Positions 17,469 through 27,003 of a stretch of 64,000 nt of DNA are shown here, piece by piece. Position numbers and translations under genes: made by a program. The notes beneath the pieces were generated by a model that did no database searches, had not been told where the DNA came from, and worked only from the letters and a program-made list of their open reading frames with translations. The stretch covers positions 434,001-498,000 of the forward strand of contig JACKEA010000005.1 in NCBI GenBank assembly GCA_020633235.1, given 5' to 3'. The stretch is from Polyangiaceae bacterium (GTDB taxonomy: Bacteria > Myxococcota_A > Polyangia > Polyangiales > Polyangiaceae). The number at the start of each line of letters is the position of its first letter. Position 1 is the first letter of the stretch.

Positions 17469-19634
17469 GTGGGCGCACGCCTCGGAAAATTGCGAACGTC
17501 GCGCATTTTGGATCGGGCGGCGATTGCCATCGCCGCTGCTGCAATCGGTAGCTTCGGCTTCCTGATCGCGGACGTGGTGCGTCGCGCGTCTGGCCGCGAG
17601 TATCCGGTCATCGAGCACCTCGCCGGCTCCGTGGGGCTGTACCTCTTGGTCGCGCCGGTGGTGGGCGCCGTGGTGGCCCTCTCCACCACCGGCATCGGCG
17701 CCGCGGTGCGGCGCATGCTCTCCCGGCGGAAGAAGCTCGCTGCGTGGGTCGAAGCCACGGTGTACGCCGGAGCCGCCGCCGCCTTTGCGGCGCCCACGGT
17801 GCTGTGGACCTTCACGGGGCAGCGCGCGCAGAAGCTCCCCAAGTGGGTTCCGGCGGCGGGCATCGGCGGCGTCTTCGTCGCCGTGCTCGTGGCGGCGCTG
17901 ATCTACTCCTGGGCGTGGCGCCGGGCGGGCAGGGGACGCGGCGCGTGGCCCGTGGTCTTGTCGCTCGTCGGCGTGGCGCTGGGCGCCGGTCTCGCCACGG
18001 TGGACCTGACGGTGTTCGTCGCGCTCTATGCGCGGCTGCACGCGCTGCTCGAGGCCGTGGTCGCCGTGCTCTGGCTCGCGGCGGTGGCGTTGGTGCTGAA
18101 CGTGTGGGTGGCCGCTCGCCCGCGTGGGCGCCGCGTCCTGCGGGTATTCTCCGCGCTGGCCACGCTGTGGCTCATCGTGTTCGCTGCGTTGCCGCCGCTC
18201 AGGGCAACGGTGGATCACTCCCTGCACCACGTGTGGCTCGAGCCAGCCTACGTGGGGCGCACCTTTGCTCGGGTGCAGACGGCTCGCGCCTTCGCCTCGG
18301 ATCCACTGCACTGGCAGGGCGCGGCGATGTCCCGAATGGACCAGCTCAAGGACCGCTACGATCTGGCCAACACCTCGCAGAGCCCGGAGTGGGACAAGCC
18401 CCTCGCGGAGCCGCCGGCCTTCGCCAGCAAGATCGCCGAGATCCGCGGGGACCGGCGCGACATGAACATCGTCGTGTTCTACGTGGACACGCTGCGCTTC
18501 GACGCCGCCAGCGACCCGGCCATCATGCCCAACGCCGTCGATTTCGGCACCCACAGCCTGCACTTCACCAGTGCCTACGCCAGCGGCTCGGACACCATGC
18601 GCTCGCTGCCCGGGCTCACCAGCGGCAGCTACGAAATCGAGGCCGAGCACCCGAACGATCTGCTGCTCGTGGCCCGGCGCGCCAAGATGAAGCGCGCCAT
18701 CACGCTGGCGCAGTCCGCTCACGAGTTCTTGGCCAAGCTCCGGCCGTCCTTCAAGTTCGACGACACTCTCACGGTGCCCGACTACGCCGCCGGTCGTACC
18801 GACGTTTGGGGTTACGGCGCGGATCAGCCCACCGCCGAGCCCATGGTCGACAAGGCCCTGGACTGGATGAAGAGCCACAAGGACGAGCGCTTCTTGATGT
18901 GGCTGTTCAACTTCGATCAGCACAACTGGCGCGAGCTCAACGCGGAGTTCGTCAATGCCGCCGCCAAGAAGTACGGCGTGCCCGACGAAGCGCCGCTCAA
19001 CTGGCGCTATCGGGTGGTGGCTCGCTCCGTGGACGCCCAGTTCGGACGCATGCTGCGTGGCCTGCGTGATCTCGGCCTGGCGGACGACACCATCGTGGTG
19101 TTCGTGTCGGATCACGGCGAAGCCCTGGGTCGCGACGGCTTCTGGGTGCACTCCATCTTCCTGTGGGAATGCCTCGAGCGTGTGCCGCTCATGATCCGCA
19201 TTCCGGGGGTGGAGCCGAAGGTCGTCTACGATCACGTGAGCCTGGTGGATCTGGCACCCACCCTCGCGCGTTACATGGAAGACAAGCCGAGCATGGCCGG
19301 CTACCACGGCGAAGATCTCCTCGGCTACCTGGTGCCGAACCGTCCGCCCCGCCGCTTGCCGCTGCTGATGGCGGGCGCGTCCCACGACACCCTCTTGCGC
19401 ATCGGTCTGATGACGCCGAAGTCGCCGTACAAGCTCGTGCTGCCGCTGGAGACGGCGGTTCCGGAGCTGTACGACACGACGGAGAAGGATCCCGACTGGA
19501 TCAGCGTCGCGGATCGTGAGCCCGGCGTGACGCTGGACATGTTGAGCCAGCTCGTGCGCTCACCGCTGTTTCCGCGCAAGCAGCACGATCTGACGCCAGC
19601 GGACGACGGCCAGAGCCGTGCCCAGGCCCCCTGA
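17469..19634 (+). CDS. Membrane alkaline-phosphatase-superfamily (sulfatase-fold) enzyme
   Basis: 721 residues. About six hydrophobic segments (residues 15-245) precede an extracytoplasmic sulfatase-fold domain (about 330-690). Metal-site motifs are YVDTLRFDA (Asp340), VSDHGEALGRDGFWVH and a ligand region near ASGSDTMRSLPGLTSG. At the position where sulfatases have Cys or Ser (converted to formylglycine) this protein has Thr376. Thr nucleophiles are typical of phosphoethanolamine and phosphoglycerol transferases, whose membrane topology is also similar. A role in modifying envelope glycans or lipids is therefore more likely than sulfate ester hydrolysis, but the substrate is unknown. Confidence 0.8.
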   Translation: MGARLGKLRTSRILDRAAIAIAAAAIGSFGFLIADVVRRASGREYPVIEHLAGSVGLYLLVAPVVGAVVALSTTGIGAAVRRMLSRRKKLAAWVEATVYAGAAAAFAAPTVLWTFTGQRAQKLPKWVPAAGIGGVFVAVLVAALIYSWAWRRAGRGRGAWPVVLSLVGVALGAGLATVDLTVFVALYARLHALLEAVVAVLWLAAVALVLNVWVAARPRGRRVLRVFSALATLWLIVFAALPPLRATVDHSLHHVWLEPAYVGRTFARVQTARAFASDPLHWQGAAMSRMDQLKDRYDLANTSQSPEWDKPLAEPPAFASKIAEIRGDRRDMNIVVFYVDTLRFDAASDPAIMPNAVDFGTHSLHFTSAYASGSDTMRSLPGLTSGSYEIEAEHPNDLLLVARRAKMKRAITLAQSAHEFLAKLRPSFKFDDTLTVPDYAAGRTDVWGYGADQPTAEPMVDKALDWMKSHKDERFLMWLFNFDQHNWRELNAEFVNAAAKKYGVPDEAPLNWRYRVVARSVDAQFGRMLRGLRDLGLADDTIVVFVSDHGEALGRDGFWVHSIFLWECLERVPLMIRIPGVEPKVVYDHVSLVDLAPTLARYMEDKPSMAGYHGEDLLGYLVPNRPPRRLPLLMAGASHDTLLRIGLMTPKSPYKLVLPLETAVPELYDTTEKDPDWISVADREPGVTLDMLSQLVRSPLFPRKQHDLTPADDGQSRAQAP

Positions 19635-19636
19635 GG

Positions 19637-19687
19637 TTCCGCGGCGGACCAACATCATCCTGCAGATGTTGTCGCTGCGCCGCGGAA
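19637..19687. terminator. Nested inverted repeat between convergent genes
   Basis: The outer arms TTCCGCGGCG (19637-19646) and CGCCGCGGAA (19678-19687) are perfect complements. Inside them CAACATC (19650-19656) and GATGTTG (19665-19671) also pair. The structure sits between the ends of two convergent genes and could stop transcription from either side, although there is no U-run. The left arm is part of a 20-base sequence that recurs elsewhere in the window. Confidence 0.5.
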
Positions 19688-19702
19688 ACGCCGCGATCGC
19701 CG

Positions 19703-20879
19703 TCAGAGGCTCTGGATCCACTGCGTGACGGCCGCGAGCCCCGTCGCGTCCACGTCCTCGGTCCCGAGCGGGGGCATCTGCGTCAGGGTGCCGCGCTCAC
19801 TCATGCGCAAGTGAACGTCGCTGGCGGCGGGGTCCCCCGGCACGATGCGATAGGTGGACGTCGTGGGGTTCGACGCGCTCAGCGTCTGGTTCACGGTCGT
19901 CTTGTAAGTGTAGGTGTCCGTCACGGAGCCGAGGGCGCTGGTGGAAAGCCACAGGCGCATGCTGATCAGCGAGTACACGAAGGACTTGTTGTTGTGGCAC
20001 AGGCCGCAGTTGGCGTGCATGTAGCCGAGGGCGGCTTGATCCGTGGCGTTGCCGGGAAGGGAGAAATCTCCGCTCGGCGGGTTCGTCAAGCGGCTGTCGG
20101 CGATCAGCTTGGAGAGGTTCAGGCCCGACTCTTGATGGGACAGCTGAATGGCAGTGGGCCCCAGCAAGCGATCCGCCATCTGGCCATGGCACTTGTCGCA
20201 ATCGGCAGTGGAGGGCACGTCGTGGGCGGTGCCCTTGGCGTTCTGCACTCCGATGGGCACGGCTGCGGCGTCGCTCTGATCGTCCTTCCACAGGTACGCC
20301 ATCATGATCCACTGACCGGCGCCGGTCTTCTGCAGCAAACGCGTCTCGATGCGTTTGCCGTCGCGGGTGAACTCCTTCCACGCCTTGGTGCCGACGGGAT
20401 AGACCCAGAAGTCCATGTCGCTGGTGTCGATCTTCGTGCCCGGCGGCAAGTACAGCCAGCGCTTCTTGGTGGCGCCGTCGCTCCACAGGGCGAAGCGCGG
20501 GTGATACTCCTCCACGCCCGCGGCGAGCGTGCCGGCGACGATGTCCTGGTACAGACCCGTCTCGCTCAGTAGCGCCGGCGAGCCACCGGCCCCCGCGGCG
20601 CCGGCTGCCCCCGCCGCGCCCGCAGCTCCGCCGCCGCCGGCCGCTCCACCGCTGCCGGCCAGCTCCACCGCTGCCGGCCGCTCCACCGCTGCCGGCTGCC
20701 CCCGCGGCGCCACCGCTGCCGGCCGCGCCTGCGGCGCCACCGCTGCCCGCCGCGCCTCCACTTCCGGCCGCACCGCCGCCGCCTGCGGCGCCACTGCTGC
20801 CGCCGCCGTCGTCATCCGACGAGCAACCGGCCAATGCGAGCACCAAAGTCAGAAACCCCGGGAGCAGCCAGCGAGCCAT
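19703..20879 (-). pseudogene. SO2930-type diheme c-type cytochrome lipoprotein, frameshifted in the linker
   Basis: The first frame starts at 20879 with signal peptide MARWLLPGFLTLVLALAGC and a Gly/Ala/Ser linker. The catalytic part (LSETGLYQDIVAGTLAAGVE onward, to 19703) lies in the next frame. It contains two heme-attachment motifs, CDKCH and CGLCH, and the YHPRFALWSDGATKKRWLYLPPG region typical of this diheme cytochrome family. The linker is built from an 18-bp repeat; one unit at about 20659-20677 is 19 bp, and removing one base restores a continuous lipoprotein. The gene may be a sequencing artefact, a phase-variable gene or a recent pseudogene. The heme domain itself is intact, and a start at 20815 would give it without a signal peptide. 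Confidence 0.7.
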
Positions 20880-20919
20880 GCCCACGATGTTAGCAGCGTT
20901 CTTCGAGGGCGTGGATCGC

Positions 20920-21651
20920 TCAGCGCCCGCCACCGGCGCGCCACGCGGCTTCGGCGTCGATGCCGAAGCGGGCGAAGCGCGGGACGTAGTCACGCTCCAG
21001 CGTGGCCGTCAGGATTTCGCCGTAGCGGGCCGTCGGCATCAGCCCCCAGGCGCGCTCGTCGTCCGGGAGCTCCGTCTCTCCGTCGGCGCCCTTGGGCGCG
21101 TAGGACGAGCGCAAGCGGCGGAACATGTCGGGCAGCTCTTGGGCGGCCAGCTCCCGGAGCTCCGGACCCAGCGCTGTCTCGTCCAACCACGTGAGCAGCG
21201 ACCAGCCGAAGTCCCGGTGACGGACCTCGTCACGGAGAATGCGGTCGAGAGCGCGGCGAGCGCTGGGCACCGTGCATTTGGACCGGAGCTCGCGGAAGAG
21301 GCGCACGGCGACGGTCTCTCCCAGGCAGAACACTTCCACACCGGCGCACAGCACGTCGTGTTCGAGGACGCTGCGTCGCTTGCCGCTGATGCCCAGGGTC
21401 TCGCGGATGATCTGCGGCGGCTCGCTGCCGCCGCCGTCGACGTACACCGCATGGGACAGCTCGGCGTGCTTCAGCTCGTCGCTGACGATGCGCAGGGAGT
21501 CCTTGATCAGATCCGGCGACGCTGCGATGCGGATCAGCCACAAGCCGAGCTCTTGAGTGATGGACGCGGAGCGATACTCGGCTTCCACCCGTCGCAGCCA
21601 CTCGTTCTGTGCGCGCTCCGTGGCTGCCGGTCTCGGCTTGCGCTTGGCCAC
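20920..21651 (-). CDS. Ferritin-like di-iron domain protein
   Basis: 243 residues, all-helical. Four helices carry the metal-binding pattern of ferritin-like proteins: Glu in RRVEAEYRS (about 23-25), DELKHAE (Glu59, His62), GETVAV (Glu112) and DEVRH (Glu142, His145). It is soluble. Relatives include uncharacterised myxobacterial ferritin-like proteins as well as oxygenases and rubrerythrin-type enzymes; which reaction it performs cannot be told. It is directly behind the small membrane protein gene (the stop TAA is followed at once by the GTG), so the two are cotranscribed. Confidence 0.8.
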   Translation of the reverse strand: MAKRKPRPAATERAQNEWLRRVEAEYRSASITQELGLWLIRIAASPDLIKDSLRIVSDELKHAELSHAVYVDGGGSEPPQIIRETLGISGKRRSVLEHDVLCAGVEVFCLGETVAVRLFRELRSKCTVPSARRALDRILRDEVRHRDFGWSLLTWLDETALGPELRELAAQELPDMFRRLRSSYAPKGADGETELPDDERAWGLMPTARYGEILTATLERDYVPRFARFGIDAEAAWRAGGGR

Positions 21652-21873
21652 TTAGGACGGCCGGTCGTTGGCCCCGGCGAGGCCGGCGACCAACAAGAAC
21701 CCCGCTGCCAGAAGACCCAAGAAGATGGGCCGACGGGCGTGGCCGACCTTGCCCGCGTCTTGCTTCTTGACGCTCTCCACGGGGGGATTTTCGGGCGGCG
21801 CCTCGTCCGCCCACGCCGAGCCCGCCACGGCCAGCGTGAACGCAAACCCCGCCGCTTTGAGCCAACGCGCCAT
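21652..21873 (-). CDS. Small exported membrane protein
   Basis: 73 residues. A signal peptide (about 1-22, cleaved after SAWA) is followed by a polar segment of about 25 residues and a C-terminal membrane helix (about 50-67). It is a single-pass envelope protein of unknown role. It sits between queG and the ferritin-like gene, close to both (10 bases and 0 bases), and its partner may be the ferritin-like protein. Confidence 0.65.
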   Translation of the reverse strand: MARWLKAAGFAFTLAVAGSAWADEAPPENPPVESVKKQDAGKVGHARRPIFLGLLAAGFLLVAGLAGANDRPS

Positions 21874-21883
21874 CGCCTCAGAG

Positions 21884-23071
21884 CTACAGCGGGGGCGGCG
21901 CTTCGGTCAAGCCCAGGGCGCTCTTCGCTTCCTCCCGTACCGAGGGATCGGGGTCGCTCTCGGCCGCCCGCTCGAGCGCTTCCCGGCCGCTTCCGAGGGC
22001 GCCCAGGGCCCACGCCGCGTGGGCCCGAACCAGCGGATAGCGGCTGCTTTCCAGGGCTCGAGCGAGGGGTTCCGTCGCCCGCGGGTCGCCCGCGTTGCCC
22101 AGGGCCACGGCGGCGTTGCGTTGCAGCTGGGCGCGGTGCACGCGGCGGAGGGCGCTGCCGGCCACCAGCCGCCGATAGGCCGAGGACGACAGCTCGAGCA
22201 GCGCCACCAGGTCGAGGTCCTGGCGCTCGGGGCTCGCTGCCAGCTCGGGTGCGACGGGGCGCGGCGTGGGGCTCTGATTGTGGGGACACACCTCCTGGCA
22301 AACGTCGCAGCCGAACACCCGCGTGCCGATGGCGGAGCGGAGCTCCCGCGGGATCGCCCCCGGCTGCTCGATGGTCAGGTACGAGATGCAGCGCCGAGCG
22401 TCGAGTACGTGCGCGTTCACGAACGCGTTCGTGGGACACGCATCGAGGCACGCGCGGCAGCTGCCGCAGCCGGGAGCGACGGGCGCAGAGGATGGCAGCT
22501 CGACGTCCACCAAGAGCGCGCCGAGCAGGAAGTAGGTTCCGAGCCCCGGCGCGAGCAGCAGCGTGGACTTCGCGATGAAGCCGAGGCCGGCCCGGGCCGC
22601 CGCCTCACGCTCGAGCAACGGCGCCGTGTCCACGCACACCCGGGCGCGCACGGGGCGACCGACCGCATCGGCGGCGTGCTGCGCCAGCTGGCGGAGCTTG
22701 TCGCGGATGACGTCGTGGTAGTCCGCGCCGCGGGCGTAGCGCGCGATCCGTCCCGTGGGTCCGGTCCGCAACGGCACCGCGCCGGCGCCGTGCGGCAGCG
22801 CCACGGCGATGACGGTCTGCGCGTCGGGGAACAGGGCGCGCGGATCGGCGCGGTCCCCCTGCGTCGCGAGGTACTGCATTCCCCCGTGGTGGCCGTGCGC
22901 GAGCCAGGCCTCGAGACGCTCGGCGGCGTCGTTCCAGCGCTCGGCGCGAGCGAAGCCCACGCGGGCGAAGCCCAGGGAGCGCGCCGCGCTGCCGATCGCA
23001 GCGGCGGGATCGTCCGCTTTCTCGGCCCCGGACCGCGGGTCGAATGATGGAGCGGTGGACGGCTGGAACAC
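21884..23071 (-). CDS. queG: Epoxyqueuosine reductase QueG
   Basis: 395 residues. QueG reduces epoxyqueuosine to queuosine in tRNA (last step of Q biosynthesis) using cobalamin and two 4Fe-4S clusters. Visible features are the cobalamin region YARGADYHDVIRDKLRQLA (about 112-130), the catalytic Asp in VCVDTAPLLER (Asp148), clusters CGSCRACLDACP (Cys202, 205, 208, 212) and CDVCQEVCP (Cys255, 258, 262 with Cys228), and C-terminal HEAT-like repeats (about 290-390). The last repeats are of a length seen in myxobacterial QueG proteins. The enzyme is cytosolic. Confidence 0.95.
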   Translation of the reverse strand: MFQPSTAPSFDPRSGAEKADDPAAAIGSAARSLGFARVGFARAERWNDAAERLEAWLAHGHHGGMQYLATQGDRADPRALFPDAQTVIAVALPHGAGAVPLRTGPTGRIARYARGADYHDVIRDKLRQLAQHAADAVGRPVRARVCVDTAPLLEREAAARAGLGFIAKSTLLLAPGLGTYFLLGALLVDVELPSSAPVAPGCGSCRACLDACPTNAFVNAHVLDARRCISYLTIEQPGAIPRELRSAIGTRVFGCDVCQEVCPHNQSPTPRPVAPELAASPERQDLDLVALLELSSSAYRRLVAGSALRRVHRAQLQRNAAVALGNAGDPRATEPLARALESSRYPLVRAHAAWALGALGSGREALERAAESDPDPSVREEAKSALGLTEAPPPL

Positions 23072-23109
23072 GCGGCGAACGGTAGCTCAATGATCGCGAT
23101 GTCGCTTTT

Positions 23110-23125
23110 CGGGAATAACTTCCCG
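23110..23125. promoter_or_regulatory. Inverted repeat upstream of the GldA-like operon
   Basis: CGGGAA-TAAC-TTCCCG, a perfect 6-bp inverted repeat, lies between divergent queG and the ABC operon, 68 bases before the GTG at 23193. It could be an operator shared by both genes. No regulator is assigned. Confidence 0.35.
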
Positions 23126-23192
23126 CTGTTCCTGGTACGAAGCCCGCGTTTCTTGTGGTATCGCCGTCCGCCCTGAGCGAGGGACCGTCGCC

Positions 23193-24215
23193 GTGATCGA
23201 AATCCGCGACCTATTCAAATACTACGGGGACCGACGAGCGGTGGGGCCGCTCTCGGCCACCATCGAAAAGGGAGAGATCGTCGGCTTGCTGGGCCTCAAC
23301 GGCGCAGGCAAGACCACGACCCTCCGAGTGCTCGCCTGTGATCTGCTGCCCACCAGCGGCTCCGTGAAGGTCGCTGGCCTCGACGTCGTGGAGCAGCCGC
23401 ACGAGGTGCGCAAGCGCATCGGCTATCTGCCGGACACCCCCCCGGTGTACCCGGAGATGACCGTCGAAGAGTACCTGCGGTTTGCAGCCAAGCTCCGCGG
23501 GGTCCCCGCCGACAAGCTCGACGAGCGGGTGGGGGACGCGATGGAGCTCACGGAGACGTTGGCGGAGCGGGATCAGCGCATCGGAACGCTGAGCCATGGT
23601 TTCCGCCAGCGCGTTGGCATCGCTCAGGCGATCGTGCACGAGCCGGAGCTGGTCGTGCTCGACGAGCCCATCAGCGGTCTGGACCCGGTGCAGATCGTGG
23701 AGATGCGCGACCTGGTGCGGAGCCTCGGGGGAGAGCGCACGGTGGTCGTCTCCAGCCACATCTTGGGCGAGATCAGCGAGACGTGTGACCGCATCTTCGT
23801 GATTGGCAACGGCGAGATCGTCGCCAGCGGCACGGAGGCGGAGCTGTCGTCGCGCCTGCTCAAGGGCATGCGGGTGGAGCTCACGCTGCGGGTCGGGGAT
23901 CGCGCTCGTGAGGCCGAGGCCCTGCTCGTCGAGGTGGCGGGCGTCGATCAGGTGGAAGCGGTGGAGGGCGTGGAACGCGGCAAGGGCATTCAGAGCTTCC
24001 TACTGCATGCTCAGCGCGACGTTCGAGAAGCCGTGGCACAGGCGCTGGTGGGCGCGGGCTTCGGCGTGCTCGAGCTGAGCCGCGGCGAGCGCGAGCTCGA
24101 GAGCGTGTTCCTCGAGCTCAGTGGCCCGGCGGACGGCAAGAAGAAGAAGAAGAAGAAGCGTGCGGCGGCGGACGATGCTCCGCCCCCCGCACCACAGCAG
24201 GAGGCCGAGTCGTGA
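23193..24215 (+). CDS. ABC transporter ATPase (GldA-like), first gene of a four-gene operon
   Basis: 340 residues. Walker A GLNGAGKTT (34-42), signature LSHGFRQR, Walker B followed by LDEPISGLDP and a switch His in SSHILG are all intact. A C-terminal about 100-residue extension resembles that of GldA/NatA-type exporters and ends in a run of seven Lys and a Pro/Ala tail. With the next three genes (permease, GldG-like protein, DUF4340 protein) it forms the ABC unit known from gliding-motility and many other bacteria. It probably exports or positions an unknown substrate. Confidence 0.9.
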   Translation: MIEIRDLFKYYGDRRAVGPLSATIEKGEIVGLLGLNGAGKTTTLRVLACDLLPTSGSVKVAGLDVVEQPHEVRKRIGYLPDTPPVYPEMTVEEYLRFAAKLRGVPADKLDERVGDAMELTETLAERDQRIGTLSHGFRQRVGIAQAIVHEPELVVLDEPISGLDPVQIVEMRDLVRSLGGERTVVVSSHILGEISETCDRIFVIGNGEIVASGTEAELSSRLLKGMRVELTLRVGDRAREAEALLVEVAGVDQVEAVEGVERGKGIQSFLLHAQRDVREAVAQALVGAGFGVLELSRGERELESVFLELSGPADGKKKKKKKRAAADDAPPPAPQQEAES

Positions 24216-24934
24216 GCAAAGCGCTGCTCATCGCCCGCCGCGAGCTGTTCGCCTACTTTCGCTCGCCCTTGGGCTCCACGGTGATCGCCGGCGTGCTGTT
24301 GGTGGATGGCCTGTACTTCTACTGGAAGGGTCTCACGGAGAAGCTGCTCAGCGCGCAGGTGCTGCAGGAGTTCTTCTTCGGCGCCAGCGGCACCACCATG
24401 GTCGCGGCCATCATCTTGGCCATGCGGCTGCTGGCGGAAGAGCGCCAGACCGGCACCATGACGCTGCTCAATACCTCGCCCATCAAGGACGGCGAGATCG
24501 TGCTGGGCAAGTTCATCTCCGCCTTCGGCGTGCTGGCGCTGATGACCCTGCTCACGGTGTACATGCCGCTGCTCATCTTCGTGAACGGCAAGGTGAGCGT
24601 GGGGCACATCGTCGTCGGGTACCTGGGCCTGCTGTTGCTGGGCTCGGCCACGATCTCGATCGGGCTGTTTGCGTCGTCGCTGGCGCGCTCGCAGGTGGTG
24701 GCGGCGATCCTGGGGGTGCTGGTGATGGTGCCGCTCTTGCTGCTCTGGGCCGTGGCCCGGGCCGTGGACCCGCCCTTCAACGAGTTCCTGGCCGCGATGG
24801 CGCTCCACCACGAAAACTTCCGCCCCTTCATGGTGGGCATCTTGCAGCTCGGGAGCGTCGTGTACTACGTCGCCGTCACGTACTTCTTCTTGTTGGCGGC
24901 GACCAAGACCCTGGAGGCGCGACGATGGCGGTGA
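24212..24934 (+). CDS. ABC-2 family transporter permease (GldF-like)
   Basis: 240 residues with six predicted membrane helices. The LAEERQTGTMTLLNTSPIKD segment is characteristic of ABC-2 permeases. Its GTG overlaps the ATPase stop (GTGA) and its stop overlaps the next start, so the three proteins are translated together. It would be the membrane channel for the GldA-like ATPase. Confidence 0.9.
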   Translation: MSKALLIARRELFAYFRSPLGSTVIAGVLLVDGLYFYWKGLTEKLLSAQVLQEFFFGASGTTMVAAIILAMRLLAEERQTGTMTLLNTSPIKDGEIVLGKFISAFGVLALMTLLTVYMPLLIFVNGKVSVGHIVVGYLGLLLLGSATISIGLFASSLARSQVVAAILGVLVMVPLLLLWAVARAVDPPFNEFLAAMALHHENFRPFMVGILQLGSVVYYVAVTYFFLLAATKTLEARRWR

Positions 24935-27003
24935 AGGACGAAAAGCAGCCCGCCGCCGCTCCGCCGCCGGAGCGCAAGCCGGTGATGGCGCCGCTGTGGA
25001 CCGTGCCGCTGTACGTGGCCGGTCTGGTCTTCGTGTTCATCGGCGAGCGTGTGCTCGCCTCGCTGCCCACGGCCCATTGGGTGGTCACGCTGATCGGGCT
25101 GCTGTCGGTGGTGGGGGCCACGGTGGTGCGCTTCTCGCCGCGCTTCCGAGTCGGTGGCGAGCGCCGGGACATCGAGAAGCTCCTGGCCATCCTCTCGCTC
25201 ACCGGCGTGATCGCGCTCGGCATCTACTTCGCGACCACGGAGTGGGGTCAGACCAAGCTGGGGCTCGCGGCGATGGACCCCGAAGCGCGGGAGCGCTGGC
25301 AGGGCATCCTGACGATCCTGTGGGTGAGCCTGGTGGCGGTCAGCGTGGTTCCCATGCTGTTCGCCGAGGCGGCGCTCTTGCCCATGCGGCGGGCACCGCT
25401 GCCGGAGAGCCGACGCGTCCGCGCCGCGGTGGTGAGCGGATTCTCGCTGGTGCTCGCGGCGGTGTACGGCGCCCTGTTCGTGTACGCGGCGACGGGCGCC
25501 GACGTGAAGGCGGACTACTCCTACTTCAAGACCTCCGAGCCCAGCGAGTCGACCAAGAAGGTGGCTCAGGCCCTCACCGAGCCCGTGGACGTGATCGCGT
25601 TCTTCCCGGAGGTGAACGAGATCAAGCCGGAGGTGGAGCGCTACCTCCGAGGTGTGTCCGCCGGCAACCCCAACCTCAAGGTGGAGGTTCAGGACCGGCT
25701 CCTGATACCGAAGCGAGCCCGAGAGCTCCGCGCAACGCAAGACGGCGTGATCGTGCTGTCCCGAGGCTCGGTCACGGAGTCTTTGAGCATCGGCACGGAC
25801 GAGCGCACCGCCCGGCCCAAGCTGAAGACGCTCGACCGCGACTTCCAGGAGAAGCTCCTCAAGCTGCTCCGCTCCCGCCGCACGGCCTACCTGACCGTCG
25901 GGCACGGCGAGCTCAACGACAAGACGCCCGGCGCGACCGAGGGCTCGGGCGTTCGCATCCTGCGCACGTTGCTCCAGAAGCAGAACTATCTGGTGAAGGA
26001 CCTGGGGCTGACGCAGGGCCTCGGCTCCGACGTGCCGGACGACGCGAGCATCGTGATGGTGCTGGGGCCGAGCGAGCCCTTCGCTCCGGAAGAGCTCGGC
26101 GCCCTGGAACGCTACGCCAAGCGCGGCGGCAAGCTGTTCATGGCGTTGGACCCCGAGGCCGTCCGCGAGGGCGAAGGCGCCGGCGCCCCTGCCACGGGGG
26201 AGAGCGCTGCGCCGCCCACGAGCGCCGCGCCGCCTGCGAGCGCTGCGCCAGCGACGTCCGGGGAGGCTCCGCCTGCGGCGCCGCCCTCGAAGAACGCCAG
26301 CGCCCTCGAGGCCCTGGCCGCGGTGGTGGGCCTTCGCTTCTCGCCGGTGGTGCTCGCCAACGAGAACCAGCACGTGCGGCGACGCTTCAACGATTCGGAC
26401 CGCACGCTGCTGTTCTCGAATCGCTTCTCGTCCCACGCCTCCGTGAGCACGCTGTCTCGGGCCTCGGCCCGGGCGGCGGTGGTGGTGTTCGGCGCCGGCA
26501 GCCTGGACCGCGCCGCGGGAACCACCAACAAGGTGGACTTCGCCGTGCGCAGCATGGCGGGGACCTTTGCGGACGCCAACAAGAACTACCGCATCGACGC
26601 CGGAGAATCGCCGTCCAGCTTCAACATCGCGGCCGCCGTGAGCGCCAAGGCTGTCACGCCGCCCAAGAAGAAGCCCGAGCCGAAGGACAAGAAGGACCAG
26701 AAGAAGGATGACGCCGCGGACGAAACCCGCGCCTTCGTGCTGGCCGACGCCGATGCGCTCACGGACGTCGTCATGGCCAACGTCCTCGGCAACCAGGTGC
26801 TGCTGCTCGATGCCGTGCGCTGGCTCGGCGGCGAAGAGAGCTTCGCCGGTGAGGTCAACAGCGAAGAAGACGTGAGCATCGAGCACACCAAGGAGAAGGA
26901 TCTGGTCTGGTTCTACGGCACCATCTTCGGCGCTCCCGCCCTGGTGCTCGCCCTCGGGCTCACCTTCGCGCGACGTTCGCGCAAGCGGGGAGGTCGCGCA
27001 TGA
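24925..27003 (+). CDS. GldG-family ABC-associated membrane protein
   Basis: 692 residues from the ATG at 24925. Several N-terminal membrane helices (about 20-195) are followed by a long periplasmic GldG-type domain: KADYSYFKTSEPSESTKKVA, then AFFPEVNEIKPEVERYL, the conserved VGHGELND and an AKRGGKLFMALDPE strand. An Ala/Pro/Ser-rich insert of about 45 residues lies near 415-460. A final helix (about 665-685) returns it to the membrane. In gliding bacteria GldG works with GldA/GldF; here it is presumably the partner of the two preceding genes. Confidence 0.85.
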   Translation: MAVKDEKQPAAAPPPERKPVMAPLWTVPLYVAGLVFVFIGERVLASLPTAHWVVTLIGLLSVVGATVVRFSPRFRVGGERRDIEKLLAILSLTGVIALGIYFATTEWGQTKLGLAAMDPEARERWQGILTILWVSLVAVSVVPMLFAEAALLPMRRAPLPESRRVRAAVVSGFSLVLAAVYGALFVYAATGADVKADYSYFKTSEPSESTKKVAQALTEPVDVIAFFPEVNEIKPEVERYLRGVSAGNPNLKVEVQDRLLIPKRARELRATQDGVIVLSRGSVTESLSIGTDERTARPKLKTLDRDFQEKLLKLLRSRRTAYLTVGHGELNDKTPGATEGSGVRILRTLLQKQNYLVKDLGLTQGLGSDVPDDASIVMVLGPSEPFAPEELGALERYAKRGGKLFMALDPEAVREGEGAGAPATGESAAPPTSAAPPASAAPATSGEAPPAAPPSKNASALEALAAVVGLRFSPVVLANENQHVRRRFNDSDRTLLFSNRFSSHASVSTLSRASARAAVVVFGAGSLDRAAGTTNKVDFAVRSMAGTFADANKNYRIDAGESPSSFNIAAAVSAKAVTPPKKKPEPKDKKDQKKDDAADETRAFVLADADALTDVVMANVLGNQVLLLDAVRWLGGEESFAGEVNSEEDVSIEHTKEKDLVWFYGTIFGAPALVLALGLTFARRSRKRGGRA

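Noticed and set aside
16236..19385. A minus-strand frame of over 1000 codons
   Set aside because: It is antisense to the metzincin-like and sulfatase-fold genes, which have clear domains; GC-rich DNA creates such frames.
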